Positions 1-8,981 of a stretch of DNA of 50,482 nucleotides are shown in pieces (the stretch's first letter is position 1; each line of letters begins with the position of its first letter). The notes under the pieces are model-generated. The model saw only the letters and a list, made by a program, of their open reading frames with translations. It searched no databases and was not told the origin of the DNA. Origin of the DNA: JBFWVD01 sp050246915 (GTDB lineage Bacteria; Actinomycetota; Acidimicrobiia; Acidimicrobiales; Ilumatobacteraceae); NCBI GenBank assembly GCA_050246915.1, contig JBFWVD010000037.1:1-50482 (forward strand). The letters run 5' to 3'. Position numbers and translations under genes: made by a program.

Positions 1-44
1 GTTGTAGGAACTTCCCGGAATCGCGAACGGTCCGGAGTTCCAAC
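1..44. repeat. Imperfect inverted repeat at window start
   Basis: The left arm reads GTTG, TA, GGAACT, TC, CCGGA. The right arm (31-44) is the reverse complement of these blocks without the two 2-base bulges (TCCGG, AGTTCC, AAC). The arms are about 12 bases apart and lie 130 bases upstream of a tyrosine recombinase gene. Such a site could be a recombinase-binding core, a transposon end or an operator. A 9-base piece of it (CCGGAGTTC) recurs at 5058-5066 just past lspA, which may be chance. Confidence 0.35.
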
Positions 45-173
45 GTGGGCATGCGGGTCAGTCGCCGTGCCGGTTGACCGACTTGGCCTGAACCTTGACA
101 ACTGGTCGGGATTCCTGAAGGCTTGCCGGGTATCGAGGTGATTCGCTCGACCGGCTGAACAGGAGGAGACGCT

Positions 174-1274
174 ATGGCGTTGGCTGTGGTCCGCTCCTTG
201 GACGCCCCGAAGGCGCTTGTCGCGCCTGGTGAGGTTGAGGATTTCGAGCAGGAACTGGTCGATCAGTATCTGCTTGCGACGGTGGGTGCAGGTTCGGGTG
301 ACTCGACGGTGGTGGAGGACCGAGGTGCGATCTTCGAGTTCATCCGGTTCCTGGGGCGACCGGTGTGGACGGCGCAGCCGGCCGACGCTGATCGGTTCTT
401 GGTCCATCAACGCAAGGAGTTGCATCGGGCCCGGTTGACGGTGCAGCACAAGGCGTGGTCGCTGGCGCGGTTCTACTCGTTCCTCGTTGCCCGCTACTCC
501 GGTGACATCGAACGTTTGACCGGCCACGTGGTGATCCAGATCATCGACGAGTTCAACCGGCCGACCAAAGCCGACTACAGCAACGTGCGGGTACCGCCGT
601 CGATTGAGGAGATCGATGTGTTGTTCGCAGCGTGGCGTGAGTGGTTGCCCGAGGCGCGCAAGTTCTTGCCGGCGACACGGGATTACATGGCGGCGTCGTT
701 GTGGCGCCGGTGCGGTCTGCGGATCCAGGAGACCTACATGCTCGACATCCGTGACTGGCGACGTGATTTGGGCGAGTTCGGCAAGATCCATGTCCGGTTC
801 GGCAAAGGCAGCCGAGGCCGCGGACCCAAGAGTCGACTGGTGCCGGCGATCAACGGCGCGGCGGATCTGATGGATTGGTGGTTGGGCGACATTCGCCACC
901 AGTTCGACGACGCCTATGAGGACCCGAACGCTCCGCTGTTCCCGAGTGAACGGCGAGACAAGCTGACCGGTGCGTGCAGCCGGATCGGTGACCAGGCGCT
1001 GCGTGACGGACTCGCCGCAGCGGTTGGTCGTTGGTTGCCGGCGTGGTCCGACGGTCGGTTGACGCCGCACACGCTGCGCCACTTCTGCGCGTCGTCGCTC
1101 TACCAGCGCGGCGTCGACCTCAAAGCAATCCAGGAACTGCTCGGCCACGAGTGGTTGTCGACCACGACCCGCTACATCCATGTGCACGGCGATCACATCG
1201 AACGCGCCTGGACCGAAGCGAACCAGCGGATTGCCGACCGCCTCGACCCGAACCGGGACAACGAACAGGAGTGA
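174..1274 (+). CDS. Tyrosine recombinase (366 aa)
   Basis: Site-specific recombinase of the phage integrase family, which cuts and rejoins DNA through a catalytic tyrosine. The catalytic set is visible: R183 (CGLRIQE), K211 (FGKGS), H299 and R302 (HTLRH), H325 (LLGH) and Y334 (TTTRYIH). The N-terminal 130 residues look like a core-binding SAM-like domain. The ATG follows a strong ribosome-binding site (AGGAGGAG). Two further genes follow with almost no spacing: a small XRE-type protein and a zinc-ribbon recombinase-like protein. The trio is therefore probably one mobile unit, and is the likely mover of the metal-resistance genes behind it. This is not the ICE integrase, which lies beside the tRNA at the other end. 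Confidence 0.93.
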   Translation: MALAVVRSLDAPKALVAPGEVEDFEQELVDQYLLATVGAGSGDSTVVEDRGAIFEFIRFLGRPVWTAQPADADRFLVHQRKELHRARLTVQHKAWSLARFYSFLVARYSGDIERLTGHVVIQIIDEFNRPTKADYSNVRVPPSIEEIDVLFAAWREWLPEARKFLPATRDYMAASLWRRCGLRIQETYMLDIRDWRRDLGEFGKIHVRFGKGSRGRGPKSRLVPAINGAADLMDWWLGDIRHQFDDAYEDPNAPLFPSERRDKLTGACSRIGDQALRDGLAAAVGRWLPAWSDGRLTPHTLRHFCASSLYQRGVDLKAIQELLGHEWLSTTTRYIHVHGDHIERAWTEANQRIADRLDPNRDNEQE

Positions 1275-1278
1275 ACTG

Positions 1279-1587
1279 ATGCGTTGGAATCTGAGACTGA
1301 CCGCTGCCGAACAGGGCATCTGGAAATCGACCGAGATGCGACGCCGGCTCGCGGACGCCGGCTTGGAGATCTCGGCCGGGAAGATGTCGTCGTTGTGGGC
1401 GGGAACGCCAACCACGATCCGGCTCGAGGACCTCGACGTGATCTGCTCGGTCCTCGATTGCGACCCGGACCAGTTGTTGATCCGCGAGCCGGACAAGGTC
1501 GAGGCCCGCAAACCGCGCAAGAAGCGCGCCGCTGGTGCGACGGTCACGCCGAGGTTGGGGAAGAACCGAACGCTGCCGCCGGGGTGA
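1279..1587 (+). CDS. Small helix-turn-helix protein, XRE/Cro-like (102 aa)
   Basis: The start ATG lies 4 bases after the recombinase stop. The middle of the protein reads like a Cro/C1-type helix-turn-helix: RRLADAGLEISAGKMSSLW followed by a hydrophobic DLDVICSVLDCDPDQLL segment, which is the usual third and fourth helix of XRE proteins. The tail is basic (RKPRKKR). It overlaps the next gene by 4 bases (GTGA), so the three genes are translationally coupled. Likely role, by inference: regulator or accessory DNA-binding factor of the recombinase unit. Confidence 0.75.
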   Translation: MRWNLRLTAAEQGIWKSTEMRRRLADAGLEISAGKMSSLWAGTPTTIRLEDLDVICSVLDCDPDQLLIREPDKVEARKPRKKRAAGATVTPRLGKNRTLPPG

Positions 1588-3293
1588 GCTGGCAGAGCTT
1601 CTGCGCCACATGCGGCGAGTGGCCCGTCGCGTTCACCACGGTGAAGTTCTGCTTCGGGTGTTGGCCCGGCGGATCCGCCGTTCCGCCACCTTGTCTCGAG
1701 TGCGGATCGACGACGGACTACTTCACCAACGGGCTGTGCGGTCGCTGCCACCGGATGGGCCATGTCACGATCGACACCTGTCCGGACTGCTTCGCGTGGG
1801 GTGCGTCCAAGCATCGAGCCTGGCGATGCACCGCGTGCAACGGCTGGCGAGAAAAGCGCAAGCTCGGAGTCTGCTCGTGCTGCAGCCGCGAAGTCCCCAT
1901 CAACATCTACGGCGCCTGCCGGCTCTGCACCAAGCAACGCACCCGGGTCCTGGCGACGAAGCCGCCGTTGCCGCTCCCCGATCTGATCGCCGCGAACCGG
2001 AACGGACAACAGCTGTGGTTCGCCGATATGGGCAAAGCTGCCTCGGCGCGACGCCCGAAGTCGCCGCCACCACCGGTTGCGGTCGGGACTCTCGCCCGGT
2101 TCCCGGTCACTCACCTGCAATTGCCGCTGTTCCGTTTCGAACGTGACCTCAGCGTCGCCCGCCGGGTCGGTCACCTCGATCCCCGCGACGCGAACCTGGC
2201 GTTGCTGTTGGATCAACACGTCGACGAGTTCGGCCGAGCTCACGGCTGGGACCGCCGCAAGATCGTCACCGTTCAACACGGCGTGCACATCCTGCTCGGC
2301 CAGCAAGAAACGATCGGCGCACCAATTCGCTGCAGCGACATCGACGCGATCGCCAAACTCAAGGTGTCGACCGTCGCGCTGAGCGACGCCCTCGACGCCG
2401 CTGGCATGCTCGACGACGACCGACCACCATCGATCGTTGGCTGGTTCGCCACCAAGACCAACGGCCTGCCCGAAACCATCGCCGCCGAACTCGGCGTGTG
2501 GTTCGACGTCATGCGCCACGGCAGCACCACCCCGCCTCGCAGCAAGCCGCGCAGCGATCTCACCATTGGTCAACAGCTCCGATCGGCGATGCCCGCCGTC
2601 GAAACCTGGGCCACCAGGCACACCTCGCTGCGCGAGGTCACCCGCGACGACATCTACACAGCGCTGCCGGCGAGCGGATGGCAGCGCACCCACATGCTCC
2701 AAGGACTCCGCTCGATCTTCCGGACCCTCAAGGGCCGCAAGGTCGTGTTCTCCAACCCCACCACCCACATCCGCCAACCCCACACCAACCACCCGATCCC
2801 CGCCCCCGTTGGTCTCGCCACCATCCGCAACCTGCTCGACTCGCCGAACACCGCCCGGGCACTCACCGCAGCGCTGCTCTGCTACCACGCCATCCGCGTC
2901 AAGGACCTGCGCCACATCGGACTCACCGACATCTACGACCGGCGCCTCCACCTCGGCGACCAGACCATCGTGCTGGCCGACGCCGTCCTCGAACGCCTCG
3001 ACACCTACCTCTTCCACCGGCACTACACCTGGCCGAACACCGCCAACGAGCACCTGTTCATCAACATCCGCAGCGCCCACCACACACGCCCGGTCGACAG
3101 CTCCTGGCACACCCGGTTGCTCGGCACACCCGCCCAACAGATCCGCCAAGACCGCATCCTCGACGAAGCGTTCGCGACCGGCGGCGACCTCCGACAGATC
3201 AGCGACCTGTTCGGCCTCTCCGTCGCCCAAGCCAACATCTACGCCAACCACGCACACCACGCCGCTCTCAGCGACCAAGCCGGGCACGACTGA
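1584..3293 (+). CDS. Zinc-ribbon protein with recombinase-like C-terminus (569 aa)
   Basis: Starts at the GTG overlapping the previous stop; the long upstream in-frame extension is antisense or shadow sequence. The first 120 residues hold eight CxxC or CxC knuckles (C7/C10, C23/C26, C37/C40, C52/C55, C66/C69, C82/C85, C97-C100, C112/C115), so several zinc ribbons. The C-terminal third resembles a degenerate tyrosine recombinase. It has a box I-like arginine segment near 437 (YHAIRVKDL), then an RQ.SDLFGLS segment, and a tyrosine near 553 (ANIYANH) where the nucleophile would be. The HxxR motif is not clear. Probably the partner recombinase or target-recognition subunit of the upstream recombinase. 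Exact family not recognised. Confidence 0.7.
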   Translation: MSWQSFCATCGEWPVAFTTVKFCFGCWPGGSAVPPPCLECGSTTDYFTNGLCGRCHRMGHVTIDTCPDCFAWGASKHRAWRCTACNGWREKRKLGVCSCCSREVPINIYGACRLCTKQRTRVLATKPPLPLPDLIAANRNGQQLWFADMGKAASARRPKSPPPPVAVGTLARFPVTHLQLPLFRFERDLSVARRVGHLDPRDANLALLLDQHVDEFGRAHGWDRRKIVTVQHGVHILLGQQETIGAPIRCSDIDAIAKLKVSTVALSDALDAAGMLDDDRPPSIVGWFATKTNGLPETIAAELGVWFDVMRHGSTTPPRSKPRSDLTIGQQLRSAMPAVETWATRHTSLREVTRDDIYTALPASGWQRTHMLQGLRSIFRTLKGRKVVFSNPTTHIRQPHTNHPIPAPVGLATIRNLLDSPNTARALTAALLCYHAIRVKDLRHIGLTDIYDRRLHLGDQTIVLADAVLERLDTYLFHRHYTWPNTANEHLFINIRSAHHTRPVDSSWHTRLLGTPAQQIRQDRILDEAFATGGDLRQISDLFGLSVAQANIYANHAHHAALSDQAGHD

Positions 3294-3313
3294 CCCACGA
3301 CGCATCGGCCCGG

Positions 3314-3350
3314 ACCAATACATCGGCGCAGGCCGATACAATCCGCCGGC
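3314..3350 (+). promoter_or_regulatory. Leaderless promoter and palindromic operator of the metal operon
   Basis: A perfect palindrome ATCGGC-GCAG-GCCGAT occupies 3322-3337, touching a -10-like hexamer TACAAT at 3337-3342. The start codon is at 3351, about 8 bases after the -10, so the transcript is probably leaderless. A dyad over the -10 is what an ArsR/SmtB repressor would bind to regulate its own operon. Binding is inferred; the dyad and -10 are seen. Confidence 0.6.
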
Positions 3351-3698
3351 ATGAGCGCCACGATTCAACACGCTGCACCCATCGCGACCGCAGCGAAACT
3401 GTTCTGCGGGTTCGGCGACCCGACACGCCTCGCGATCATCACCACACTCGCCGACGGTGAACAACGCGTGAGCGACATCGTGACTGCGCTGAACGGCTCC
3501 CAGGGCAACATCTCCGGTCACCTCAAGTGCCTCAGAGAATGCGGACTCGTGACCGATCGGCGCGTCGGCCGCGAGGTCCACTACCGCATTGCCCACGACG
3601 AAGTCATCGACGTTGTCCGCTCGGCCGAACGACTCCTCGCAGTCACCGGCGAACACATCGATCTCTGTCCGAACTACACCACCAACCCCAACGCGTGA
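3351..3698 (+). CDS. ArsR/SmtB metal-sensing repressor, CmtR-like (115 aa)
   Basis: Winged-helix repressor that leaves its operator when metal binds. The ArsR fold is clear (DPTRLAIITTLADGE, then SQGNISGHLKCLRECGLV, then GREVHYRI). The cysteines C60 and C64 in the recognition helix (KCLREC) and a late C106 (DLCPNY) match the three-cysteine pattern of the CmtR cadmium/lead sensor. That makes Cd(II)/Pb(II) the most likely inducers. It is the first gene of an operon with a cation transporter and a signal peptidase II. The ATG sits directly behind the -10, suggesting a leaderless message. The metal is inferred from the cysteine pattern only. Confidence 0.87.
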   Translation: MSATIQHAAPIATAAKLFCGFGDPTRLAIITTLADGEQRVSDIVTALNGSQGNISGHLKCLRECGLVTDRRVGREVHYRIAHDEVIDVVRSAERLLAVTGEHIDLCPNYTTNPNA

Positions 3699-3705
3699 GC
3701 AGCCG

Positions 3706-4494
3706 ATGACCGTCAGCCGTTTCCACGTCGCCGGCATGGACTGCGCCGCCGAAGAACAACTCGTGCGCATGGCACTGTCCGACATCGACCAGATCAACCG
3801 CATCGAAGTCGACCTCGACCAACGTGACGTGCTGATCGACCACACGACCGACACCGACACCATCGACACCGCACTCCAAACCCTCAACCTTGGCGCCGAG
3901 TTCGTCGACGACACCAGCGAGATCGGGCCCGCCCCCGACACCCGACGCGAACGCAACGCGCTGATCGTTGCGTTCGTGATCAACGCCGGCTTCTTCGTCG
4001 GCGAACTCACCGTCGGCTTGATCAGCCGCTCCATGGGACTCATCGCCGACGCACTCGACATGGGCGCCGACGCCAGCGTGTACGCGCTCAGCCTCGCCGC
4101 CGTCGGGACCGCTGCCGCACGCAAGAAACAACTCGCACGCACGAGCGGATACCTCCAGATCGGCCTCGCCGCGCTCGGTCTCGCCGAGGTCCTACGACGA
4201 TTCTTCGCCGACAACGAACTCCCGGACCCGACCTCGATGATCGTGATGTCCGTGCTCGCGCTCGCCGGCAACATCATCACACTGCTCGTGCTGCATCGCG
4301 TCCGGTCCGGCGAAGCACACCTACAAGCCAGCTGGATCTTCACTGCCAACGACATCAAGGTCAACGGACTCGTCATCGCTGCAGCGATCGGCGTCACACT
4401 CACCGACTCCGGCATCCCCGACCTCATCGCCGGCGCCGTGATCTTCGCCGTCGTCGCCAACGGCGCCCGACGCATCCTCAAGATCAGCCGATGA
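3706..4494 (+). CDS. Cation diffusion facilitator with HMA-like N-terminus (262 aa)
   Basis: Membrane metal-proton antiporter expected to pump Cd, Zn or a related ion out of the cytoplasm. Residues 1-65 form a heavy-metal-associated-like domain (VAGMDCAAEE) with one cysteine, where classic domains have GMxCxxC. The rest has about five to six membrane helices starting near residue 85. A CDF-type metal site is visible in LIADALDMGAD, with a second polar site in FTANDIKVN. It starts 7 bases after the sensor gene and overlaps lspA by ATGA. The upstream in-frame extension inside the arsR gene was rejected as a shadow. Confidence 0.85.
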   Translation: MTVSRFHVAGMDCAAEEQLVRMALSDIDQINRIEVDLDQRDVLIDHTTDTDTIDTALQTLNLGAEFVDDTSEIGPAPDTRRERNALIVAFVINAGFFVGELTVGLISRSMGLIADALDMGADASVYALSLAAVGTAAARKKQLARTSGYLQIGLAALGLAEVLRRFFADNELPDPTSMIVMSVLALAGNIITLLVLHRVRSGEAHLQASWIFTANDIKVNGLVIAAAIGVTLTDSGIPDLIAGAVIFAVVANGARRILKISR

Positions 4495-4979
4495 ACCCGA
4501 CCCGACGTCGCACCATGCTCGCCTGGATCGCCGCGCTCATCACGATCGATCTCGCCACCAAGATCTGGGCCACCGCCACACTCGACGACGCACCCACCAC
4601 GCTTCCCGGACCCATCGACCTGCAACTCAGCTACAACAGCGGCACCGCATTCGGGCTGTTCACCAACATCCCACCCCTGCTGATCACCGCCGCAACCCTC
4701 ACGATCGCGCTCGCAATCCTCCGAGCCGCATGGAACAACCGGACACCCACCGGGCCCGCCACGCTCATCATCGCCGGAGCGCTCGCGAACACCATCGATC
4801 GGCTCGAAGCCGGCTCCGTGGTCGACATGCTGCACACCGGCTGGTGGCCCACCTTCAACATCGCCGACATCTACATCACCACCGGCATCGCTTGGTGGGC
4901 AATCACCGCCACGACCGCCGACCATTCGATCTCGCCGACCATCGAAGCAACCAGCGCCACACAGCAACCCCAGACCTGA
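4491..4979 (+). CDS. lspA: Lipoprotein signal peptidase (signal peptidase II)
   Basis: Membrane aspartyl protease that removes signal peptides from prolipoproteins. The 162-residue length fits the family. Conserved blocks seen: DLATK in helix 1, NSGTAFG, the first catalytic aspartate in NTIDR, and the second in FNIADIYI. Four hydrophobic helices are evident. It overlaps the transporter gene (ATGA), so it is the third gene of the metal operon. A CDF transporter with an lspA gene is a known pairing on heavy-metal mobile elements; its purpose is unclear. The element also encodes at least two lipoproteins (8978-9613, 19918-20631) that this enzyme could process. Confidence 0.93.
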   Translation: MNPTRRRTMLAWIAALITIDLATKIWATATLDDAPTTLPGPIDLQLSYNSGTAFGLFTNIPPLLITAATLTIALAILRAAWNNRTPTGPATLIIAGALANTIDRLEAGSVVDMLHTGWWPTFNIADIYITTGIAWWAITATTADHSISPTIEATSATQQPQT

Positions 4980-5083
4980 CACGGCACACTCATCCGCTAC
5001 GGTGACCCCCAGTTCACCAACCCCGGACCAGTCAGCCAGACCAGACCGACAAGCACCCCGGAGTTCGGCCCCTACGACCCCGG

Positions 5084-6376
5084 TCATGGCTTCATCCCCT
5101 GGTCTGTGTCGCATATCGCGGCCTCGGCGGGCGAGAGCACGTGGTGCACGATCGCCGCGTGCTCCCCCACTCTCCACAGCGCCCTCCCCTTCACGAGCCG
5201 CGGGAGATGGCGCGCCTCTTCGTCAGTGAGGCCGAGCAGCTCGGTCGCGTCGGCGACTTGGTCTGGCGCCTGCTGGAAGAAGATCCGCGTTCCCGTGTCA
5301 CCGAGCAGGCCGGCCGCGACCTTCTGCGCGGCGCTGCCGTCGGCCGCCTGGGCGCGAAGGTCAGAGAGCCGGTGGCACACGAGGACGTTGCAGATGCCCC
5401 AGTGTCGGCACAGCTTGAGTCGGGCCTGCAGATGACGCACGGTCCATTCGTTCGCCAACAGCGCCCACACCTCGTCGTCGACCTGGAGACCACGCCGGCC
5501 CGGGGCCAGAGCGGTCAACGCTGACTGGAGCCACGAGGTCGCCGCCATCATCACGAGCGGAAGCGCTTCGCGGTCCTGGAATACGGCTGACAGGTCGATC
5601 ACGACGCCAGCCCCCTGCTCCCAATCGACGGACACCGTGGTGGGGCCGTCGAACATGCCCCGCAGCGTCCGGTCGAGCAGCTTGCCGAGCGCGAACCGCA
5701 CTGGCACGACCGCGGCGCGCAGCTCGATCTCGGACAGTGCGGTGAACTCGTCGGCGCCGATCAGCTCGGTGGGCGGGTTGCCGACCACCCGCGCCAGGTC
5801 GGCGAGGTCGAAGCGCTCGCCGCGTGAAGCGAGATGGGCGATCGCCCGCGCTGCAAGTGACTCCTCGGCCGGCTCGAGCCGGCGGTCGAGGACGACCGAC
5901 AGCATCCCGACGACGAGGCGTTGGCGACCGAGCAGCCCACGGTCGTCGCGGTCACCGGGTGCGGGGTCGAGCGGGTTCAGCCGGTGCGCTCCGCCTGGAT
6001 GCAGTTTGATCACCGGCATGCCGAGTCGCTCCCCCAGCGCGCCGTACTCGCCCTTTGGGTCGTTGACGGCGATGAACCGCTTCTGGCCGTACACGCCGAC
6101 CTCGCGGTACAAGAACGTCTTGACTGCGCTCGACTTGCCCTTCCCGGGGCGGCCAGCGATCAGCACGTTCGAGTCGGTCAGCGCGCCCCCGTAGAGCTCG
6201 AACGGGTCGTAGAACCATCCCGTCCCACCGCCTGTCACATTCACGCCCAGGTACGGCCCACGGCTCGTGGGCCCAGGTCCCGTGTGCCACGGGTACAACG
6301 ACGACAAGTTCGCCGTGGTGCCTCGGTGCCGGGGCAGGGAGAGTCCCGGGGGACGCCGGCGCCAGAACCAGATCAC
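5084..6376 (-). CDS. VirB4/TraC-like conjugation ATPase (430 aa)
   Basis: Cytoplasmic ATPase that energises the type IV secretion channel. Walker A is GRPGKGKSS (75-83) and Walker B is LQVDDE (297-302). The family-typical stretch VNDPKGEYG...LGMPVIKLHPGG..RLNPLDP lies at 104-138. It is the last gene of a five-gene minus-strand operon and overlaps the preceding gene by ATGA. It is short for a full VirB4 because the N-terminal part seems to be carried by the separate upstream SCO6880-like protein. The Walker/DPKGEY arrangement fits VirB4 better than a VirD4-type coupling protein, though that alternative cannot be excluded. Confidence 0.85.
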   Translation of the reverse strand: MIWFWRRRPPGLSLPRHRGTTANLSSLYPWHTGPGPTSRGPYLGVNVTGGGTGWFYDPFELYGGALTDSNVLIAGRPGKGKSSAVKTFLYREVGVYGQKRFIAVNDPKGEYGALGERLGMPVIKLHPGGAHRLNPLDPAPGDRDDRGLLGRQRLVVGMLSVVLDRRLEPAEESLAARAIAHLASRGERFDLADLARVVGNPPTELIGADEFTALSEIELRAAVVPVRFALGKLLDRTLRGMFDGPTTVSVDWEQGAGVVIDLSAVFQDREALPLVMMAATSWLQSALTALAPGRRGLQVDDEVWALLANEWTVRHLQARLKLCRHWGICNVLVCHRLSDLRAQAADGSAAQKVAAGLLGDTGTRIFFQQAPDQVADATELLGLTDEEARHLPRLVKGRALWRVGEHAAIVHHVLSPAEAAICDTDQGMKP

Positions 6377-7872
6377 CAGCGCCGCCGTTCGGCGACGGTG
6401 CGACCCAGCGGCAGCGCGGACACCCAGCCCTTGCCGTGGCGACCCACGAGCGGGCGGAGTTGCACGCCGGCGTGGGCGGCCGACTGCTCGAAGTCGGCGC
6501 TGGCATCCTCGAGCTCGTCGAGCGTACGAGCCGACACGGTGACCAGGCCGCAGTACGTCAGCTCACCGAATCCGGCCACGAGTTCGTGCTCCCGCCGCTC
6601 GACGTCCTCGCGTGCGCGCCGATCGCCCGCCCGTACACGAAAGCCGCGCTTCGACTTGGCGGCTTCGGCCGACTCCAGCGAAACGGATGCCTCATCGACC
6701 TCGCGGGCCGACTGCGACGGTGCCACCGGCTCGAACACCACGCTGACTGTTCGCGTGCACTCGCCGCCGAGGAGCAAGAGGTCCATCCACACGGCCGGCA
6801 CCTCCGAGCGCGGCCAGCCCTCGATCCACCACGAGCGATGGAGCGCGTTGTCGACCCGCACCTGCTCCCACTGCTCGTCCACCGCCATCGATGCCAGGTC
6901 GGAAACGCCGACACCGAGCCTCACGGCGAGCGACGACGACAATGCCCGGTGCTGCGGCTCGGCGAACGGCGACGACCGCAACCTCACGGCCGAGGTCAGC
7001 TCGGCGGGGCTCAGCGGAGGGTCGACGATGAGCCCCGCTGCTTCGAGCCGCACGGTGAACAGCCGCAACTCCTCGACGAGCATCTGCAGACCGGCCGACA
7101 ATGCGTTCGTGCCGCGTGATCGACGGGACGGTACCTTGGCGAGGTCGAGCGAGATCGAGACGAGCGTGTCATGGGTGACGGCTCGAGGCGCCGAGCGCGT
7201 CACGAGATCCGCGTAGTCGGCCGCCGCAACCGCAAGCGCGCCCGCCCGCTGAGTGTCGACAACGGGAGCGTCGAGACGGGTCGCGGTCGACCACTCTTGC
7301 CATGCGATTCGACACACGGCCGCACGCTCCCGGCAAAACGCGCCGAGCGCATCACCCCAGAGCGCCACACGGGCGTCCTGAGTGTCGGCCGACAGCAGCG
7401 AGAACTGCCCGTCGCCCGTCGCGCGCAGTACGGCCGTCAGCACCGACGCCTCGCTGTCCCACACCACTCCCACGCCGGCGAGCCGGCGCGGAGCGACAGC
7501 CCACGACGCGTCGACGTCGAGCAAGCGGAGCCCGTGCATCGGCGGCGGCAGGTCGTCCCTGGCGTCCTCGCCGGGCGCGAGCAACGGAACCGCTCGGAAC
7601 CAGCGGTGCTCCCGCCTCCGGGCCCACCACCCGAACCTGAGAGGGATCAGCTCGTGGAGTGACCAGATGCCAACGCGCTTGAAGGCGACCACCGCGGCAA
7701 CCAGCGCTGGCACGAGCGCCCACGGGAACAGCCGTAGCAACACGCCGACGAACGACAGGCCGCACCCGACGCCGAGCACGATCACCTGCGAGGCGGGCAT
7801 TGAGCCGAACAGCCCGGTGCGGACGAGTTGGGAGAGCCGATACGCGCGCGCCTCGGTCTGAGCGGGCGTCAC
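6373..7872 (-). CDS. SCO6880-like conjugation protein with two N-terminal membrane helices (499 aa)
   Basis: The start is the GTG at 7872 that overlaps the previous stop (GTGA); a longer in-frame extension to 8418 is shadow sequence. Two hydrophobic helices lie at about 20-62, then a large soluble domain. It resembles the SCO6880 family found in actinobacterial integrative elements next to a VirB4-like ATPase. In that view it combines a PrgI-like membrane part with the N-terminal half of VirB4. No Walker motif is present. Together with the downstream gene it probably makes the complete membrane-docked motor. The family assignment is from pattern memory. Confidence 0.75.
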   Translation of the reverse strand: MTPAQTEARAYRLSQLVRTGLFGSMPASQVIVLGVGCGLSFVGVLLRLFPWALVPALVAAVVAFKRVGIWSLHELIPLRFGWWARRREHRWFRAVPLLAPGEDARDDLPPPMHGLRLLDVDASWAVAPRRLAGVGVVWDSEASVLTAVLRATGDGQFSLLSADTQDARVALWGDALGAFCRERAAVCRIAWQEWSTATRLDAPVVDTQRAGALAVAAADYADLVTRSAPRAVTHDTLVSISLDLAKVPSRRSRGTNALSAGLQMLVEELRLFTVRLEAAGLIVDPPLSPAELTSAVRLRSSPFAEPQHRALSSSLAVRLGVGVSDLASMAVDEQWEQVRVDNALHRSWWIEGWPRSEVPAVWMDLLLLGGECTRTVSVVFEPVAPSQSAREVDEASVSLESAEAAKSKRGFRVRAGDRRAREDVERREHELVAGFGELTYCGLVTVSARTLDELEDASADFEQSAAHAGVQLRPLVGRHGKGWVSALPLGRTVAERRRW

Positions 7873-8981
7873 TGCCCATCTCCCACCGGTCGAGTCGCCG
7901 GGTCGGCAGCGCGGTTGTGTCCGTGCGCTACCGTGCCGGCCTGGGCGGCGAGTCCTGCTCCGCCAACACCTTGCCCGGTTCCGGCCAGGCGGCCGTGCAT
8001 CCCCTGGAAGTAGTACGAGTACTGCACGCCGGTCTGGGTGGCCCTCATCGGTGCCGACGAGATGCCCTGGGCGATGACGGCCGCCTCGACGATCGGAATC
8101 AGCTTGATCACGACGAATGGCATGAAGGCGGCCAGCCCGAACGTGATGATCCCGACGACGAGCGTGCTGAACTCGGCAAGGCCGTTCTCGATCACCGAGC
8201 CGCCCGGCTCTCCGGTCGCTCCAATGCCACCGAGCGCGCCGAGGCCGACCGCCAGCGCCATCGCGATGGCCAGCTTCGAGAACACCAAGCCGGCGAGCAG
8301 TTCGAGGGTTCGCCGACGCACCAGTGCAACCGCCGGCCACACGCTCGTCGCCCACGCGATCGGGGCGAGTGCGACGACGAGGTAGATGAGCGACTCGCGA
8401 ACGACGAGCACGATCCACAGCATCAGCAGCGCGAGCGTCCCGAGCAGCAGGAGGAGCGGGGTGAGGAACGAGGCCGGGGAGAGCTTCCCGGCGGTCAGCA
8501 CCAGGCCGTCCACCGCGTCGACCGCATTCGGTCGGGTTGCCGACCAGATGCCATCCGACATCGCGTCGACGAGGTCGATGGCGACCTGCGTGAACGACGC
8601 GGTGAGCAGGATCCCGGCCACGGCGGCAGGCGTGTCGAACGCCATCCGTTTCACCAGCTCGAGGGGCCGCCCGGCGAGAACACCCTGGATGAGCGCACAG
8701 AACACGAAGATCGCCAGCAGTCCCGTCGCTACCGCGATCGCGGTCAGATATGGAGCGCCCGCTTGACTACGGAACCACTCCGACTCCAACCGAGGGGAGC
8801 TCGACCGGTCCATGATCGCCCACACGAAATCGAGGACCATCACGAATCCCTTGGCGAGCCAGTCGGTGATGCCGCCGATCACGGTGTCCCACGCCCATCC
8901 AGCGGCTGCGCGGAACGGGGCCATGACGATGTCGTCGATCGGCCCCCATGGGAAGGCGACCATCGCTCCGCCGCTGCTCAC
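7869..8981 (-). CDS. TrbL/VirB6-like polytopic membrane protein (370 aa)
   Basis: Inner-membrane channel component of the mating apparatus. About six to seven hydrophobic segments are visible, for example YLTAIAVATGLLAIFVFCALI, LTPLLLLLGTLALLMLWIVL, ALAPIAWATSVW and LVVGIITFGLAAFMPFVVI. The tail is soluble and rich in glycine and alanine. The GTG at 8981 is preferred because it overlaps the upstream stop, as in the rest of the operon; an ATG lies 18 bases further in. The role is assigned from topology, size and position between the lipoprotein and the SCO6880-like gene. Confidence 0.8.
   Translation of the reverse strand: MSSGGAMVAFPWGPIDDIVMAPFRAAAGWAWDTVIGGITDWLAKGFVMVLDFVWAIMDRSSSPRLESEWFRSQAGAPYLTAIAVATGLLAIFVFCALIQGVLAGRPLELVKRMAFDTPAAVAGILLTASFTQVAIDLVDAMSDGIWSATRPNAVDAVDGLVLTAGKLSPASFLTPLLLLLGTLALLMLWIVLVVRESLIYLVVALAPIAWATSVWPAVALVRRRTLELLAGLVFSKLAIAMALAVGLGALGGIGATGEPGGSVIENGLAEFSTLVVGIITFGLAAFMPFVVIKLIPIVEAAVIAQGISSAPMRATQTGVQYSYYFQGMHGRLAGTGQGVGGAGLAAQAGTVAHGHNRAADPATRPVGDGQ

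Noticed and set aside
5058..5066. CCGGAGTTC as a second end of the 1-44 inverted repeat
   Set aside because: Only 9 bases match and the flanks differ, too little to call a transposon boundary.
5921..7216. 431-residue plus-strand open frame
   Set aside because: Antisense to the VirB4-like and SCO6880-like genes and rich in Ser/Arg/Pro without any domain.
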